Of a stretch of DNA of 64,000 nucleotides, positions 52,959 through 64,000 are shown in pieces. The translations under genes were made by a program, and so were the position numbers. The stretch covers positions 124,001 to 188,000 of the forward strand of contig JADJLL010000004.1 in NCBI GenBank assembly GCA_016710095.1. The letters run 5' to 3'. The stretch comes from Candidatus Eiseniibacteriota bacterium (GTDB lineage: Bacteria; Eisenbacteria; RBG-16-71-46). The notes under the pieces were generated by a model. The model was not told where the DNA came from and searched no databases. It worked only from the letters and a program-made list of their open reading frames with translations. The number at the start of each line of letters is the position of its first letter. Position 1 is the first letter of the stretch.

Positions 52959-53432
52959 ATGTCCCGTACCCGCAGGCTCACCGCCCTCACGCAGATGCTC
53001 GCCGGCAAGCGCTACTCCAGCCAGGAAGAACTGGCCTCGGCGCTCGGCCGCAACGGCATCGAGGTCACGCAGGCGACGTTGTCTCGCGACCTGCGCAGTC
53101 TCGGAGTGGCCAAGCGCGCGGGCGCGGACGGATCGACCTGGTACGAACTGCCGGGACCGGCGGGCGAATCGCTCGACCGCAGCCGGCAGATGCTGGACCT
53201 GAAGGTGTTCGTCAACGAAACGCGGCTCGCGCAGAACCTCGCGGTGGTGAAGACCCCGCCGGGCCACGCCAGCGCCGTCGCTCGCGCGATCGACATGCTC
53301 GAGTTCGAAGGACTCGTCGGCTCCGTGGCCGGCGACGACACGGTCCTCTGCGTGCTGCACGACACGGCGACCGCCAAGCGCTTCAAGCGTCATCTCGATT
53401 CCATCGCCCAGACCACAGGAGGTGCCCAGTGA
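52959..53432 (+). CDS. argR: arginine repressor ArgR
   Basis: 157 residues, the usual family length; ATG preceded by CCGGAGG. The N-terminal winged helix-turn-helix contains SSQEELASALGRNGIEVTQA and then TLSRDLRSLGVAK, the DNA-reading helix. The C-terminal domain (about 80-157) carries NLAVVKTPPGHASAVARA and VAGDDTVLCVL, the segments that form the hexamer and bind arginine (acidic DD pair). It heads the operon and overlaps argC by four bases. Likely binds the ARG-box-like sites just upstream. Confidence 0.95.
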   Translation: MSRTRRLTALTQMLAGKRYSSQEELASALGRNGIEVTQATLSRDLRSLGVAKRAGADGSTWYELPGPAGESLDRSRQMLDLKVFVNETRLAQNLAVVKTPPGHASAVARAIDMLEFEGLVGSVAGDDTVLCVLHDTATAKRFKRHLDSIAQTTGGAQ

Positions 53433-54499
53433 CCGCTCCCGCCATCCCTTCAGCCGCCCCCGTCGTCACCGACGCCCGCGGCCGACGAGTCGCTCGGGTC
53501 GCCGTCCTCGGCGCCAGCGGCTACTCCGGCCAGGAGTTCATCCGCCTCGCCCTGCAGCACGACGGCGTCCAGATCGCCGCTCTCGTGTCGCGCGAGCACG
53601 CCGGCCGTCCGGCCGCCGAGCTCATGCCGGGCGTGGACGCGCGCGCCGCGGCCCTGCCCGCGCCGGTCACGCCGGACGCGCTGCCCGCGCTGTTCGAGGA
53701 AGGCGCGTTCGACACGCTCGTCGCCTGCCTGCCGCACGGCGCGTTCAAGGACTACTGCGCGGTGCACGGCGAGTGGATCTCGAAGCTCGCGCGCGTGATC
53801 GACCTGTCGAGCGACCACCGCGACGGCGCCGACGGCTACGTCTACGGCCTGCCCGAGGCGTTCCGCGACCAGATCTCGACCGCCACGCGCATCGCCAACC
53901 CCGGCTGCTACCCGACCGCCGCGACGCTCGCGCTGCTGCCCGCGCTCGAAGCCGGATGGCTCGGCGGGCCGGTCAGCGTCACCGCGCTCTCGGGCGTCTC
54001 GGGCGCGGGCCGCAAGCCGGCGCTCCGCACGTCGTTCGTCGAGCTCGACGGCGGCGCCGCGATCTACAAGGCCGGCGAAGTGCACCAGCACGTGCCGGAG
54101 ATGGCGCGCAACTTCGCGAAGCTGTCGAACGGTTCCGCGATGGTTTCCTTCGTGCCGCAGCTCACGCCGATGGCGCGCGGCATCCTGCTCACCGCGACCG
54201 TTTCGCTGACGCGCACGATCTCGCCCGAGGAAGCGCACGAGGCGTACGTGAAGCGCTACGCCAACGAGACGTTCGTGCGCGTGCTGCCGCAGGGCGAGTG
54301 GCCCGAGACGCGCGCGGTGCGCAACTCGAACCGCTGCGACGTGACGGTCACCACCGTGCACGACGGCCGCACGCTGCTCGCGACGACGGCGATCGACAAC
54401 CTCGTGAAGGGCGCCGCCGGCCAGGCTCTGCAGAACCTCAACGTGCTGCTCGGCTGGCCCGAGGCGTGGGGCCTCCCGGTCCACGGCAACCCGTGGTGA
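53429..54499 (+). CDS. argC: N-acetyl-gamma-glutamyl-phosphate reductase
   Basis: 356 residues from the GTG that overlaps the argR stop. It reduces N-acetylglutamyl-phosphate with NADPH, the third step of arginine synthesis in the cytoplasm. The nucleotide-binding start is VAVLGASGYSGQEFIRL (residues about 26-42). The catalytic cysteine lies in NPGCYPTAATLALLP. FVPQLTPMARGILLT is the other family signature. The first 20 residues are a nonconserved extension, so a later start is possible, but the overlap and the AGGAGGTGC site favour this one. Confidence 0.95.
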   Translation: MTAPAIPSAAPVVTDARGRRVARVAVLGASGYSGQEFIRLALQHDGVQIAALVSREHAGRPAAELMPGVDARAAALPAPVTPDALPALFEEGAFDTLVACLPHGAFKDYCAVHGEWISKLARVIDLSSDHRDGADGYVYGLPEAFRDQISTATRIANPGCYPTAATLALLPALEAGWLGGPVSVTALSGVSGAGRKPALRTSFVELDGGAAIYKAGEVHQHVPEMARNFAKLSNGSAMVSFVPQLTPMARGILLTATVSLTRTISPEEAHEAYVKRYANETFVRVLPQGEWPETRAVRNSNRCDVTVTTVHDGRTLLATTAIDNLVKGAAGQALQNLNVLLGWPEAWGLPVHGNPW

Positions 54500-55320
54500 A
54501 GCCGTACGCGGGAACGCTTCCCGTCCGTCCGGTCGTGATCAAGCTCGGTGGCCGCGCGCTCGAAGCGCCCGGCGCCCCGGAGGATTTCGCGCGCGCGCTC
54601 TCGCGCCTCGAGCATCCCGCCATCGTCGTGCACGGCGGTGGCGCCGAAGTCACGGCATGGTGCGAAAAGGTGGGCATCGAGTCGCGCTTCGAGAACGGCC
54701 TGCGGGTGACCGACCCGGCCACGCTCGAAGTGGCGGTCGCCGTGCTCGCCGGGCTCGCGAACAAGCGGCTCGTCGCAGCGCTCAACAACGCCGACATGCG
54801 CGCGGTCGGGCTGTCCGGCGTGGACGACCGGCTGCTCGTCGCACCGCGTCACCCGCAGGCCGACGTGCTCGGCGAAGTCGGGCACGATCCCCAAGTGAAC
54901 CGCCGGCTGCTCCACCTGCTGCTGTCCGAAGGCTACACGCCGGTCATCGCGACGATCGCGACGACGTACGCCGGCCACCTGCTCAACGTGAACGCGGACG
55001 ACGCGGCCGCGGCGATCGCCCAGGCCGTGCACGCCAGCGACCTCGCGCTGCTCTCCGACACGCCCGGACTCAAGCTCGACGACCAGGTCGTGAGCGAGAT
55101 CGTGGCCGACGACTTCGAAGCCACGCTCGCGAACCCGCAGGTCGCGGGCGGCATGCGCCCGAAGATCGCCGCCGCCGCCGCCGCGGTGCGCGCGGGAGTC
55201 TCGCGCGTGCACATCGCCGCATGGCGCGGTCCCGACACGCTCCACACGCTCTTCCACGACCGCACGCACGGCACGCTGCTGCACGAGGGCGCGGCACGAA
55301 CGGAGGCGACCCATGGCTGA
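54496..55320 (+). CDS. argB: acetylglutamate kinase
   Basis: 274 residues; GTG overlapping the argC stop by four bases. Phosphorylates N-acetylglutamate with ATP. Motifs of the amino-acid kinase fold are present: VIKLGGRALE, VVHGGGAEVTAW, and LLSDTPGLKLDD followed by VAGGMRPKIAAAAAAVRAGV. The N-terminal extension that binds arginine in feedback-inhibited enzymes is short here, so sensitivity to arginine cannot be judged. Control may instead lie with the fused acetylglutamate synthase downstream. Overlaps argD by eight bases. Confidence 0.95.
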   Translation: MKPYAGTLPVRPVVIKLGGRALEAPGAPEDFARALSRLEHPAIVVHGGGAEVTAWCEKVGIESRFENGLRVTDPATLEVAVAVLAGLANKRLVAALNNADMRAVGLSGVDDRLLVAPRHPQADVLGEVGHDPQVNRRLLHLLLSEGYTPVIATIATTYAGHLLNVNADDAAAAIAQAVHASDLALLSDTPGLKLDDQVVSEIVADDFEATLANPQVAGGMRPKIAAAAAAVRAGVSRVHIAAWRGPDTLHTLFHDRTHGTLLHEGAARTEATHG

Positions 55321-56589
55321 TGTGATGACGAAGGAAACCTCGGCGCCCCCGGCGCCGGTCACGCCTCCGGCCTTCGCCGGCGAAGAGCCGCTGCTCTTCG
55401 CGCCGCTGTATCCGCTGCCCCGGCTGCAGCTCGTGAGCGGCAAGGGCGCGCGCGTCACCGACGTGAACGGGCGCGAGTACGTCGACTTCGTGAGCGGCAT
55501 CGCGGTCAACGCGCACGGTCACGCCCCGGCGGGACTCGCCGAGGCGATCGCCGCGCAGGCCGCGAAGCTCGTGCACACGTCGAACCTCTACACGAACGAG
55601 AACGGCGTCGAACTGGCGCGCGAACTGACGCGCGCGACGGGCTACGACCGTGTGTTCTTCTGCAACTCGGGCACCGAAGGCATGGACGCCGCGATCAAGT
55701 TCGCGCGCGCCCGCGCCGGCGCGCTCGGCATGAAGGGACGCGACATCGTCGCGTTCACGGGCGGCTTCCACGGACGCACCGGCTTCGCGCTGTCGGCGAC
55801 GCACACGCCGTCGTACCGCGCGCCCTTCGAGCCGCTCATTCCCGGCGTGCGCTTCGCGCCCTACAACGACCTCGCGGCGCTCACCGACACGATCACGCAG
55901 GACGTCTGCGCGATCGTCGTCGAGCCCGTGCAGGGCGAGAGCGGCGCGGTCCCGGCGACGCGCGAGTTCCTCCAGGCGCTCCGCGCGCGCGCCACGGCGC
56001 TCGGCGCGGCGCTCATCTTCGACGAAGTGCAGACCGGCATGGGCCGCACCGGAACGCTGCTGGCGCAGGAACAGTTCGGCGTGAAGGCCGACCTGACCGT
56101 GCTCAGCAAGGCGCTCGGCGCGGGCGTGCCCATCGGCGCCATCCTCATGACGGCCGAGGTCGCGCAGTGCCTCTCGCCGGGCATGCACGGCTGCACGTTC
56201 GGCGGCAATCCGCTCGCGACCGCCGCGGCGCGCTGGTCGCTGGCGCAGGTCACCGCGCCCGGCTTCCTCGCGCGCGTGAACGAAGCCGCGGCGCTGCTCG
56301 CCGCCGGCGCGGACGCGATCGCCGCGAAGCACCCGGCTTCCGTGCGCGAAGCGCGCGGGCTCGGCCTGCTGCGCGCCATCGACCTTTCACCGGACGCCGG
56401 CTTCCAGCCGGCCGAGTTGCTGGTGGCGGCCCGCGAACAGGGGCTGCTGCTCGTGCGCGGCGGCGAACGCGCCGTGCGGCTGCTTCCGCCGCTCAACGTG
56501 ACGAACGAAGACATCTCCGAAGCGCTCGCGCGGCTCGACGCGGCGCTCACGGTTCTCGAAACGCGGGCGAACGAAAAGGGAGAAGCAAA

Positions 56590-56593
<4 letters not shown>
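55313..56593 (+). CDS. argD: acetylornithine aminotransferase
   Basis: 426 residues; ATG within the end of argB. PLP-dependent, converts N-acetylglutamate semialdehyde to N-acetylornithine; related enzymes also serve lysine synthesis. Class III aminotransferase motifs: FVSGIAVNAHGH, FFCNSGTEGMDAAIKFAR (cofactor phosphate loop), GFHGRTGFAL, LIFDEVQTGMGRTG, and the PLP lysine in TVLSKALGAGVPIGA (SKALGAG rather than the more usual AKGLGGG). About 25 extra N-terminal residues precede the fold. The stop overlaps argG. Confidence 0.93.
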
Positions 56594-57832
<1,239 letters not shown>

Positions 57833-57840
<8 letters not shown>

Positions 57841-59914
57841 GAAGGACGCCGTCTGGACGGGCCGCCTCGCGGCCGGTCTCGACCCGCGCGCGCAGCGGCT
57901 CAACGACTCGCTGCCCGTGGACAAGCGGCTGTGGCCCGAGGAGCTCGCGATGTCGCGCGCGTACGCGACGACGCTGGGCACGTGCGGCGTCATGACCGAA
58001 CTCGACCTCACCGCGCTGCTCGACGCGTGCGACAAGCTCGAGCGCGGACTCGCCGCGGGCGAGATCACGCTCAAGGGCGAGGACGTGCACTCGGCGGTCG
58101 AAGCCGGCCTCGAGGGCTTCTGCGGCGAGCCCGCGCGCCGGCTGCACACCGGGCGCAGCCGCAACGACCAGGTCGCGACGCTCTTCCGCATGCGCGTCAT
58201 GCGCCTGTGCGACGAGGCGATCAGCGACGTCCAGACGCTCGGCCGCGCGATCGTGTCGCAGGCGCGCCGCTCGGAAGGCATCGCGTGCGCGGCCTACACG
58301 CACCTGCAGCCCGCGCAGCCGATCCTGCTCGCGCACTTCTGGCTGGCGCACGCCGCCGCGTTCGAACGCGACGAAGAGCGCTTCGCCGCGGCGCGCGAAG
58401 CCGCCGACCGCATGCCGCTCGGTTCGGGCGCGGTCGCGGGCACGCCGCTCGTGTACGACCGCTTCGACCTCGCGACGCGCCTCGGCTTCACGCGCCTCGC
58501 CGCGAACTCGCTCGACGCCGTGGGCGACCGCGACTTCGCGCTCGAATACCTGAACGCCGCCGCGCTGCTCGGCCTGCACCTGTCGCGCCTCGCGGAAGAC
58601 CTCGTGCTCGCGTGCTCGCCCGGCTTCGGCTGGTTCGCGGCGCCGGACGGCTTCAGCACGGGCAGCTCGCTGCTGCCGCAGAAGCGCAACCCCGACCTGT
58701 TCGAACTCGCACGGGGAAAAAGCGCGCGGCTGCTCGCGAACGCGCAGCAGCTCGCCGTGCTGCTCAAGGGCCTGCCGATCTCGTACCAGAAGGACCTTCA
58801 GGAGGACAAAGTCGCGGTGTTCGACACCGGCGACCAGCTCGAGAGCCTGCTCGAGGCGCTGCCGCCCGCGATCGCCGCGCTCGTTCCCAATCCCGACAAG
58901 CTGAAGGCCGGGCTCACGCCCGACCTGCTCGCGGTCGAACTCGCCGACGCGCTCGTCGCCGAAGGCGTGCCGTTCCGCGACGCGCACCGCGTGGTGGGCC
59001 AGCTGTGGGCCGCCGCCGAGAAGGCCGGCGTGGATCCGATCGCGCTGCCGCTCGAGGCGCGCACGGCCATTCATCCGCTCTTCACCGACGAGCGCGTCGG
59101 CTCGCTCACTTTCGAAGGCGCGCTCGCGCGCCGCTCGCACGCGCCCGGCGCGGGCCCCGGCTCGGTCGCCGAGCAGCTCGCGTACGCCGAAGCCCGGCTG
59201 GGCCTCGGACCCGGCGAAGCGCTGCGCGAACGCCGTGAGAGCGCCGCGACGCTCCCGAGCGCCTCGCGTGCGCGGGAGGCGCTGCTTCCGGCACCCGATG
59301 CGGACGCGAAGCACACGACGCCGGAGGCGTCGGCCCCCGCCATGACGAGAAGCGACGGCATCGTGCTCCGCCGCGCCCGCGTGTCCGACATTCCCGGCAT
59401 CGCCGGCGTGATGAGCAAGTACGTCGAGCAGAACATCCTCCTGCCGCGCCCGGTGTCCGAACTGTTCCAGTGCGTCCGCGAGTTCTGGATCGCCGAGCAG
59501 GACGGCGAAGTGATCGCGACCGCCGCGTTGCGCCTGCTGTGGGGCGATCTCGGCGAAGTGCGTTCGCTCGCCGTGCGGCCCGACGCGCACGGCAAGGGTC
59601 TCGGCGCGCAGCTCGTGGCGGCCGTGGTCGCCGACGCGCGCGCGCTCGGACTGCCGCGCCTCATCGCGCTCACGCGCGAAGTCGAGTTCTTCCAGAGCTG
59701 CGGATTCACGGTCGAGCAGCGCGAGCAGCTGCCGCGCAAGGTGTGGACCGACTGCGTGAAGTGCCCCCGGCGTCACGCCTGCGACGAAATCGCGGTGGCG
59801 CTCGACCTCGTGCCCGGCGCCGGCGAAGAAGCCGCGAAGCAGGCACGCGGCTCGTACACCCTGCCCTTGCCGCAGGCGGCTTACAGCGAGCCGCCGCTGC
59901 CGATCATCTCGTGA
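57833..59914 (+). CDS. argH: argininosuccinate lyase fused to N-acetylglutamate synthase domain
   Basis: 693 residues; a lyase alone is about 460. Residues about 1-465 are the lyase: HTGRSRNDQVATL, YTHLQPAQPILLAHF and the signature GSSLLPQKRNPD (277 onward), cleaving argininosuccinate to arginine and fumarate. A linker rich in alanine and arginine leads to a GNAT acetyltransferase (about 504-693): VLRRARVSDIPGIAGVM, VRPDAHGKGLGAQLV for acetyl-CoA binding, and KVWTDCVKCPRRHACDEIAV, typical of short ArgA enzymes. Methionine 504 sits at the domain start. Such ArgH(A) fusions are known in some marine gamma-proteobacteria. Thus the first and last pathway steps share one chain; no separate argA and no argE or argJ is in this window. 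Confidence 0.93.
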
Positions 59915-59931
59915 CGAAGGAGCATCCGGAC

Positions 59932-60936
59932 ATGAACCCCAATCCCCAGTCGCTCGTCGGACTCCTCGGTCTCGAAAAGGAGTGGGTGCTCGAACTGTTC
60001 GCGCAGGCCGATCGCCTGCGCGCGGTCCGTGGCACGCCCAAGGCGCCGAAGCCGCTCGCCGGCAAGACCGCGGCGCTCGTGTTCCACAAGCCGTCGCTGC
60101 GCACGCGCGTGTCGTTCACGGTCGGCATGCACGAACTCGGCGGCGACGCGGTCGACCTGACCGCCGTCGAGGTGAGCGAGCACGGCCGCGAGAGCGTGCC
60201 CGACGTCGCGCACGTGCTGTCGGGCATGTGCGACCTCATCGTGGCGCGCACGTTCTCGCACTCCCTCGTGCAGGGCCTCGCGAAGCACTCGAGCGTCCCG
60301 GTCATCAACGCGCTCACCGACCACTCGCACCCGTGCCAGATCCTCGCGGACCTCTACACGCTCTGGCGCCAGGGCCGCGACCTCGACGACATGACGGTCA
60401 CGTGGGTGGGCGACGGCAACAACGTGCTGCACTCGTGGCTCGAAGCGGCGACGATCTTCGGATTCTCGCTGCGCGTCGCGGTGCCGGACGGCTTCGAGCC
60501 CGACGCCGGGCTGTTCCTCGAGGCCGAGCGCCTGAGCGAAGGCCGCGTGCGCCGCGTGCGCGACCCGCAGGAAGCGGTGCGCGACACCGACGTCGTGTAC
60601 ACGGACACCTGGACGAGCATGGGCCAGGAAGCCGAAGCGCAGTGGCGCCGCATCGCGTTCGCCGGCTTCACCGTCGACGAGCGCCTCATGTCGCTCGCAA
60701 AGCCCGACGCGTCGTTCATGCACTGCCTGCCCGCGCATCGCGGCGAGGAAGTGACGGACGAGGTGATCGACGGACCGCAGAGCGTCGTGCTGGAAGAAGC
60801 CGAGAACCGGCTGCACCTGCAGAAGTCGCTCATGGTCACGCTCTCGGCGGCCACGCCGCCGCGCGTGAACGCGCCGTCGGCCGCGAAGCGCAAGCGCGTG
60901 CGGGTCTCGCCGCAGATGGCGGGCGTCACGGCCTGA
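59932..60936 (+). CDS. argF: ornithine carbamoyltransferase
   Basis: 334 residues; ATG after GAAGGAG, 17 bases past argH. Transfers carbamoyl to ornithine, giving citrulline. Motifs: FHKPSLRTRVSF (carbamoyl-phosphate loop), ALTDHSHPCQILADLYT, and FMHCLPAHRGEEV (ornithine loop with the catalytic cysteine). A tail of about 20 residues rich in lysine and arginine (AAKRKRVRVSP) extends beyond the usual end. It is last in the operon, before a strong terminator. Confidence 0.93.
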   Translation: MNPNPQSLVGLLGLEKEWVLELFAQADRLRAVRGTPKAPKPLAGKTAALVFHKPSLRTRVSFTVGMHELGGDAVDLTAVEVSEHGRESVPDVAHVLSGMCDLIVARTFSHSLVQGLAKHSSVPVINALTDHSHPCQILADLYTLWRQGRDLDDMTVTWVGDGNNVLHSWLEAATIFGFSLRVAVPDGFEPDAGLFLEAERLSEGRVRRVRDPQEAVRDTDVVYTDTWTSMGQEAEAQWRRIAFAGFTVDERLMSLAKPDASFMHCLPAHRGEEVTDEVIDGPQSVVLEEAENRLHLQKSLMVTLSAATPPRVNAPSAAKRKRVRVSPQMAGVTA

Positions 60937-60969
60937 CCGCCGGACGGCTCCACGAAGTTGCCGCCACTT

Positions 60970-61003
60970 GAGGGCGCCTCCGGGAAGATCCGGGGGCGCC
61001 CTC
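60970..61003 (+). terminator. intrinsic terminator of the arginine operon
   Basis: GAGGGCGCC pairs perfectly with GGCGCCCTC; inside, CCGG pairs with CCGG around GAAGAT. Followed by TCATGTTTG. It starts 34 bases past the argF stop. Confidence 0.8.
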
Positions 61004-61112
61004 TCATGTTTGTGGCGCGGCGGGCCGAGACTCCGGTCACCAGCAGCACCACGGGCACGTGTGCGACGCGTGCGCCTGCCCGGATCCCACGCCCCTCTGC
61101 CGGGAGACACGC

Positions 61113-62192
61113 ATGTTCAACAACTTCTGGAAGCGCCTCTTCGGTGGCTCCGGAGCTTCGCCCGAAAAGACCGCCGCGCCCGCAGCCTCGGCCGTGGCGA
61201 GTGACCAGTCGCAGGCCGCCGCGCTGGCCGCCGCCGTCGCGAGCAACGAAGCGGCTGCCGCGCCCGCCGCGCACGCGCACGCGACCGTGCCGGTGCCGAA
61301 CGATCCGATCACGGTGGAAGCCGCGCTGCGCCGCTCGCTGCACTGGCGCGCGAAGGTGCTCATGGACGGCGCGACCCGCGAAGCGCAGCAGTCCGACGCG
61401 CCCGCGCTGGTCGAAGAACTGACCAAGGCCGGCGAGCAGATCATCCGCCAGCCTCCCGACGCCGCGATGCGCGCGCTCAACGTGGCACGCAACCCGAACT
61501 CGTCGCTCGCGCAGATCGTGGTGCTCTTCGAGCACGACCCGATGCTCGTGCAGGCGCTGCTGCGCCAGGCGAACTCGGTCTTCTACAAGCGCGACGGCAA
61601 CCCCTGCAACTCCGTGCATGCCGCCGTGCAGCGCGTGGGGCTGAAGGGCGTCTCGGGCATCCTCATGGAGAGCATGGTGCAGCAGATGCTCTGCCGCCCG
61701 GGTGGCAGCTACGACGCCCTCGTGCAGCGCGTCTGGTCGCACATGCAGCGCACGGCGCCGCTGGCGCGCGCGCTCGCTCCGGCGTTCGGCGTGGACGGCG
61801 AGACGGCGTATTCGCTCGCGCTGCTCCACGACGTCGGCAAGCTGCTCACGTTCGACCACATCTCGTCGCTGCGCCACAAGCGCCGCCGCGAGGTGAAGAT
61901 GCCCGACGTGTTCTTCCGCCAGCTCCTCTGGCACCTGCACGAGCCGCTCGGCGGCCTCGCGGTGCTGCGCTGGGGCATGGGCGTCGAAGCCGCGCGCGCG
62001 ATCGCCGAGCACCATCGCCGTCCGGCGCCGGAGACCCCCGATCTCATGACCGAGTGCCTCCACGTGTCCGAAGCGATCGAACTCGCGCACACGAACTTCA
62101 CCAAGCTCGACTGGGACGCGATCTGGAAGAACGGCGAGATCACCGCCGACGTCGTGCAGGTGCAGGACCGGCTGAGGCGCATGGAAGCCTGA
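61113..62192 (+). CDS. HDOD-domain signalling protein
   Basis: 359 residues; ATG after CGGGAGA. The first 65 residues are an alanine-rich, low-complexity linker following a short amphipathic start (FNNFWKRLFGG). The rest is an HDOD domain: NPNSSLAQIVVLFEHDPMLV, LRQANSVFYKRDG, VHAAVQRVGLKGVSGILM, and LALLHDVGKLLTFDHI, where the HD pair is kept. HDOD proteins are non-enzymatic or poorly characterised regulators of stress, motility and cyclic-di-GMP-linked pathways. The start is supported by the SD and composition; no partner gene is coupled to it. Confidence 0.85.
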   Translation: MFNNFWKRLFGGSGASPEKTAAPAASAVASDQSQAAALAAAVASNEAAAAPAAHAHATVPVPNDPITVEAALRRSLHWRAKVLMDGATREAQQSDAPALVEELTKAGEQIIRQPPDAAMRALNVARNPNSSLAQIVVLFEHDPMLVQALLRQANSVFYKRDGNPCNSVHAAVQRVGLKGVSGILMESMVQQMLCRPGGSYDALVQRVWSHMQRTAPLARALAPAFGVDGETAYSLALLHDVGKLLTFDHISSLRHKRRREVKMPDVFFRQLLWHLHEPLGGLAVLRWGMGVEAARAIAEHHRRPAPETPDLMTECLHVSEAIELAHTNFTKLDWDAIWKNGEITADVVQVQDRLRRMEA

Positions 62193-62249
62193 GCACGCGC
62201 ACAATCTCCGCCTACATCATGGCCGCGCCGGGTGATAACCTGCGCGGCC

Positions 62250-64000
62250 ATGACGACATCACACCGCTCCCGCCGGGCCGCGACCTTCGCGGCCCTCGCG
62301 CTCGCCTGCAGCACCGCGATCGCCTTCGCCCAGACGCCGCTCCCCGGCGGCGCACGCGCCGACTCCACCCGCCGCTACGAGCCGGGCCGCGCGCTCGCCG
62401 ACAGCGCCCGCCGCCCCGCCGACATGCCGCCGCGCCCGGCCGCTCGCGCGCGCGACATCGCGCCCGCGGCGGTGCCCGCGGGACCGGCGATCCCGTCCGA
62501 CCTGCCCGGCTTCTGGCGCACGCGCGCCGAGCGCACGCTCTGGAAGCAGACGGCCGACTACGACGAGACCATGCGCTACTGCAAGCAGCTCGAAGCGGGC
62601 TCGCGCTGGGTGAAGCTGGTCACGTTCGGCAAGTCCGGCCAGGGCCGCGATCTCGTGATGCTCGTGGTGTCGAAGGACCGCGCGTTCACGCCGGAGGCCG
62701 CGCGCGCGACCGGCAAGCCCGTCGTGCTGATCCAGAACGGCATTCATTCGGGCGAGATCGAAGGCAAGGACGCGTCGCTCGCGCTCGTGCGCGACATGGC
62801 CGTGCTGCGCACGCGCCAGAACCTGATCGACTCGTGCATCGTGCTCGTCGTGCCCATCTTCTCGGTGGACGCGCACGAGCGGAAGAGCAAGTTCAACCGG
62901 CTGAACCAGAACGGTCCCGAGGAGATGGGCTGGCGCACCAATCCCACCGGGCTGAACATCAACCGCGACTACATGAAGGTCGAGACGCCCGAGATGCGCG
63001 CGCTGCTCGCCAACGTGTACACGAAGTGGTGGCCGGAGCTGCTGATCGACGACCACACGACCGACGGCGCGGACTACCAGCACGACGTGACGTACGGCCT
63101 GCAGCAGGGCCCGCAGGTGCCCGAGGCGATCTCGCGCTGGTACACCGAGGCGCTCGAGGGCCGCGTGATGCCGGCGCTCGCCGCGATGGGCCACCTGCCC
63201 GCGCCCTACATCAACTTCCGCGGGCCGCGCCCGACGAGCGGCATCGACTTCGGCGCCGCGCCGCCGCGCTTCTCGACCGGCTACGCGCCGCTGCACGCGC
63301 GCGCGGCGCTGCTCGTCGAGACGCACATGCTCAAGCCCTACGGCGATCGCGTGAAGGCGACCTACGACCTGCTCGCCGCCGTGCTCGACGAGATCCGCAT
63401 GCGCCCGCGCGCGCTCACCGGCGCCGTGCGCGACGCCCAGGCGTCCGTCGTGGCGCGCGGCCGCGAAAACGATCCCGCGCGACGCACCGTGACGCTCGAG
63501 AGCAAGACGACCGACAAATCGGTGCCCTTCGCGTACCGCGGCAAGGTCACCACCTGGGAAGCGAGCCCGATCACCGGCGCGCCCGTCGCGCGCTACACGG
63601 ACGCACCGTGGGACACGATCATTCCGCTGTACCGCGAAGTCGCGCCGACGCTCACCGTGCAGCAGCCCGCGGGCTACCTGATTCCGCAGGAATGGACGCG
63701 CGCGATCGACGCGCTCGACATGCACGGCGTGCGTTACCGCCGGCTCGTGCGCGCGTGGCGCGACAGCGTGGAAATGCTGCGCATCACCGGCTGGTCCGCC
63801 GCGACCGAGCAGTTCGAAGGCCACCGCATGACGCGCGTGAGCGCGATGCGCGCGGAGCGCCAGCTGCGCAACTTCCGCCCCGGCGACGTGTGGGTGCCGC
63901 TCGACCAGCCGTCGGCCGCGATCGCCGTGAACCTGTTCGAGCCGCAGGCGCCGGACGGCCTGATGGCGTGGAACGCGTTCGACACGATCTTCCAGAAGAA
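62250..64000 (+). CDS. secreted M14-family zinc carboxypeptidase (runs off the window end)
   Basis: At least 583 residues; ATG at 62250 with only a weak ribosome site. A signal peptide (FAALALACSTAIAFAQ) is followed by a proline/arginine-rich linker to about residue 85. The M14 zinc site is present: H166 and E169 in NGIHSGEIEG, and H269 in IDDHTTDGADYQ. Substrate-binding NINRDY and the catalytic glutamate E357 in LLVETHMLKPY follow. The protein continues beyond the barrel-like catalytic domain into a beta-rich region cut by the window end. It trims C-terminal residues from peptides, probably in the periplasm or outside. A separate short stem may lie at 62225-62245. Confidence 0.88.
   Translation, partial: MTTSHRSRRAATFAALALACSTAIAFAQTPLPGGARADSTRRYEPGRALADSARRPADMPPRPAARARDIAPAAVPAGPAIPSDLPGFWRTRAERTLWKQTADYDETMRYCKQLEAGSRWVKLVTFGKSGQGRDLVMLVVSKDRAFTPEAARATGKPVVLIQNGIHSGEIEGKDASLALVRDMAVLRTRQNLIDSCIVLVVPIFSVDAHERKSKFNRLNQNGPEEMGWRTNPTGLNINRDYMKVETPEMRALLANVYTKWWPELLIDDHTTDGADYQHDVTYGLQQGPQVPEAISRWYTEALEGRVMPALAAMGHLPAPYINFRGPRPTSGIDFGAAPPRFSTGYAPLHARAALLVETHMLKPYGDRVKATYDLLAAVLDEIRMRPRALTGAVRDAQASVVARGRENDPARRTVTLESKTTDKSVPFAYRGKVTTWEASPITGAPVARYTDAPWDTIIPLYREVAPTLTVQQPAGYLIPQEWTRAIDALDMHGVRYRRLVRAWRDSVEMLRITGWSAATEQFEGHRMTRVSAMRAERQLRNFRPGDVWVPLDQPSAAIAVNLFEPQAPDGLMAWNAFDTIFQK

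Overview
This is a high-GC window from a Gram-negative bacterium. It encodes two very large outer-membrane beta-barrel proteins, an OmpA-family protein, and at least five secreted proteins that end in a FlgD/type-IX-like C-terminal sorting-type domain. This mix, plus an argininosuccinate lyase fused to an N-acetylglutamate synthase domain, fits the FCB superphylum or a neighbouring candidate phylum such as Eisenbacteria. The taxonomic placement is inference; no rRNA or tRNA gene is present.

Layout. Positions 245-9822 hold a giant DUF11-repeat/beta-barrel protein translationally coupled to an OmpA protein. A transmembrane Ser/Thr kinase (minus strand, 9883-12412) faces them and has a frame break at its DFG loop. 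Positions 12812-24804 form a polymorphic-toxin island: a secreted propeller-like protein, then a secreted YD-repeat (Rhs) protein whose domain order resembles animal teneurins (transthyretin-like fold, FN-plug-like segment, NHL propeller, YD shell, C-terminal toxin). Its first C-terminal tip (CT1) is an L,D-transpeptidase-like domain followed by a candidate periplasmic immunity gene. A second, headless copy of the Rhs core then carries a different tip (CT2), overlapped by a 59-residue two-helix membrane protein that is a good immunity candidate.

Positions 25100-39051 are a second surface cluster: two DUF11 proteins, a second giant barrel and a 1,664-residue DUF11/SdrD-B/beta-helix protein. 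It faces an ECF sigma factor/zinc-finger anti-sigma pair (39106-40397). Positions 40639-52666 encode small membrane proteins, two paralogous BNR-type secreted proteins flanking a reprolysin-like metalloprotease with FG-GAP repeats, and another secreted propeller-like protein. Positions 52901-60936 are a compact arginine operon, argR-argC-argB-argD-argG-argH(A)-argF, with ArgR-box-like sites upstream of argR and a strong terminator after argF. An HDOD protein and a truncated M14 carboxypeptidase close the window.

Many of the long secreted genes are broken by one- or two-base shifts (near 11735, 13711, 15558, 20320-21500, 22320-22400, 22690, 29355 and 42538), while the arginine operon is intact. 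Most of these breaks look like base omissions, so sequencing or assembly error is a serious alternative to real gene decay. They should be confirmed before any of these genes is called a pseudogene.
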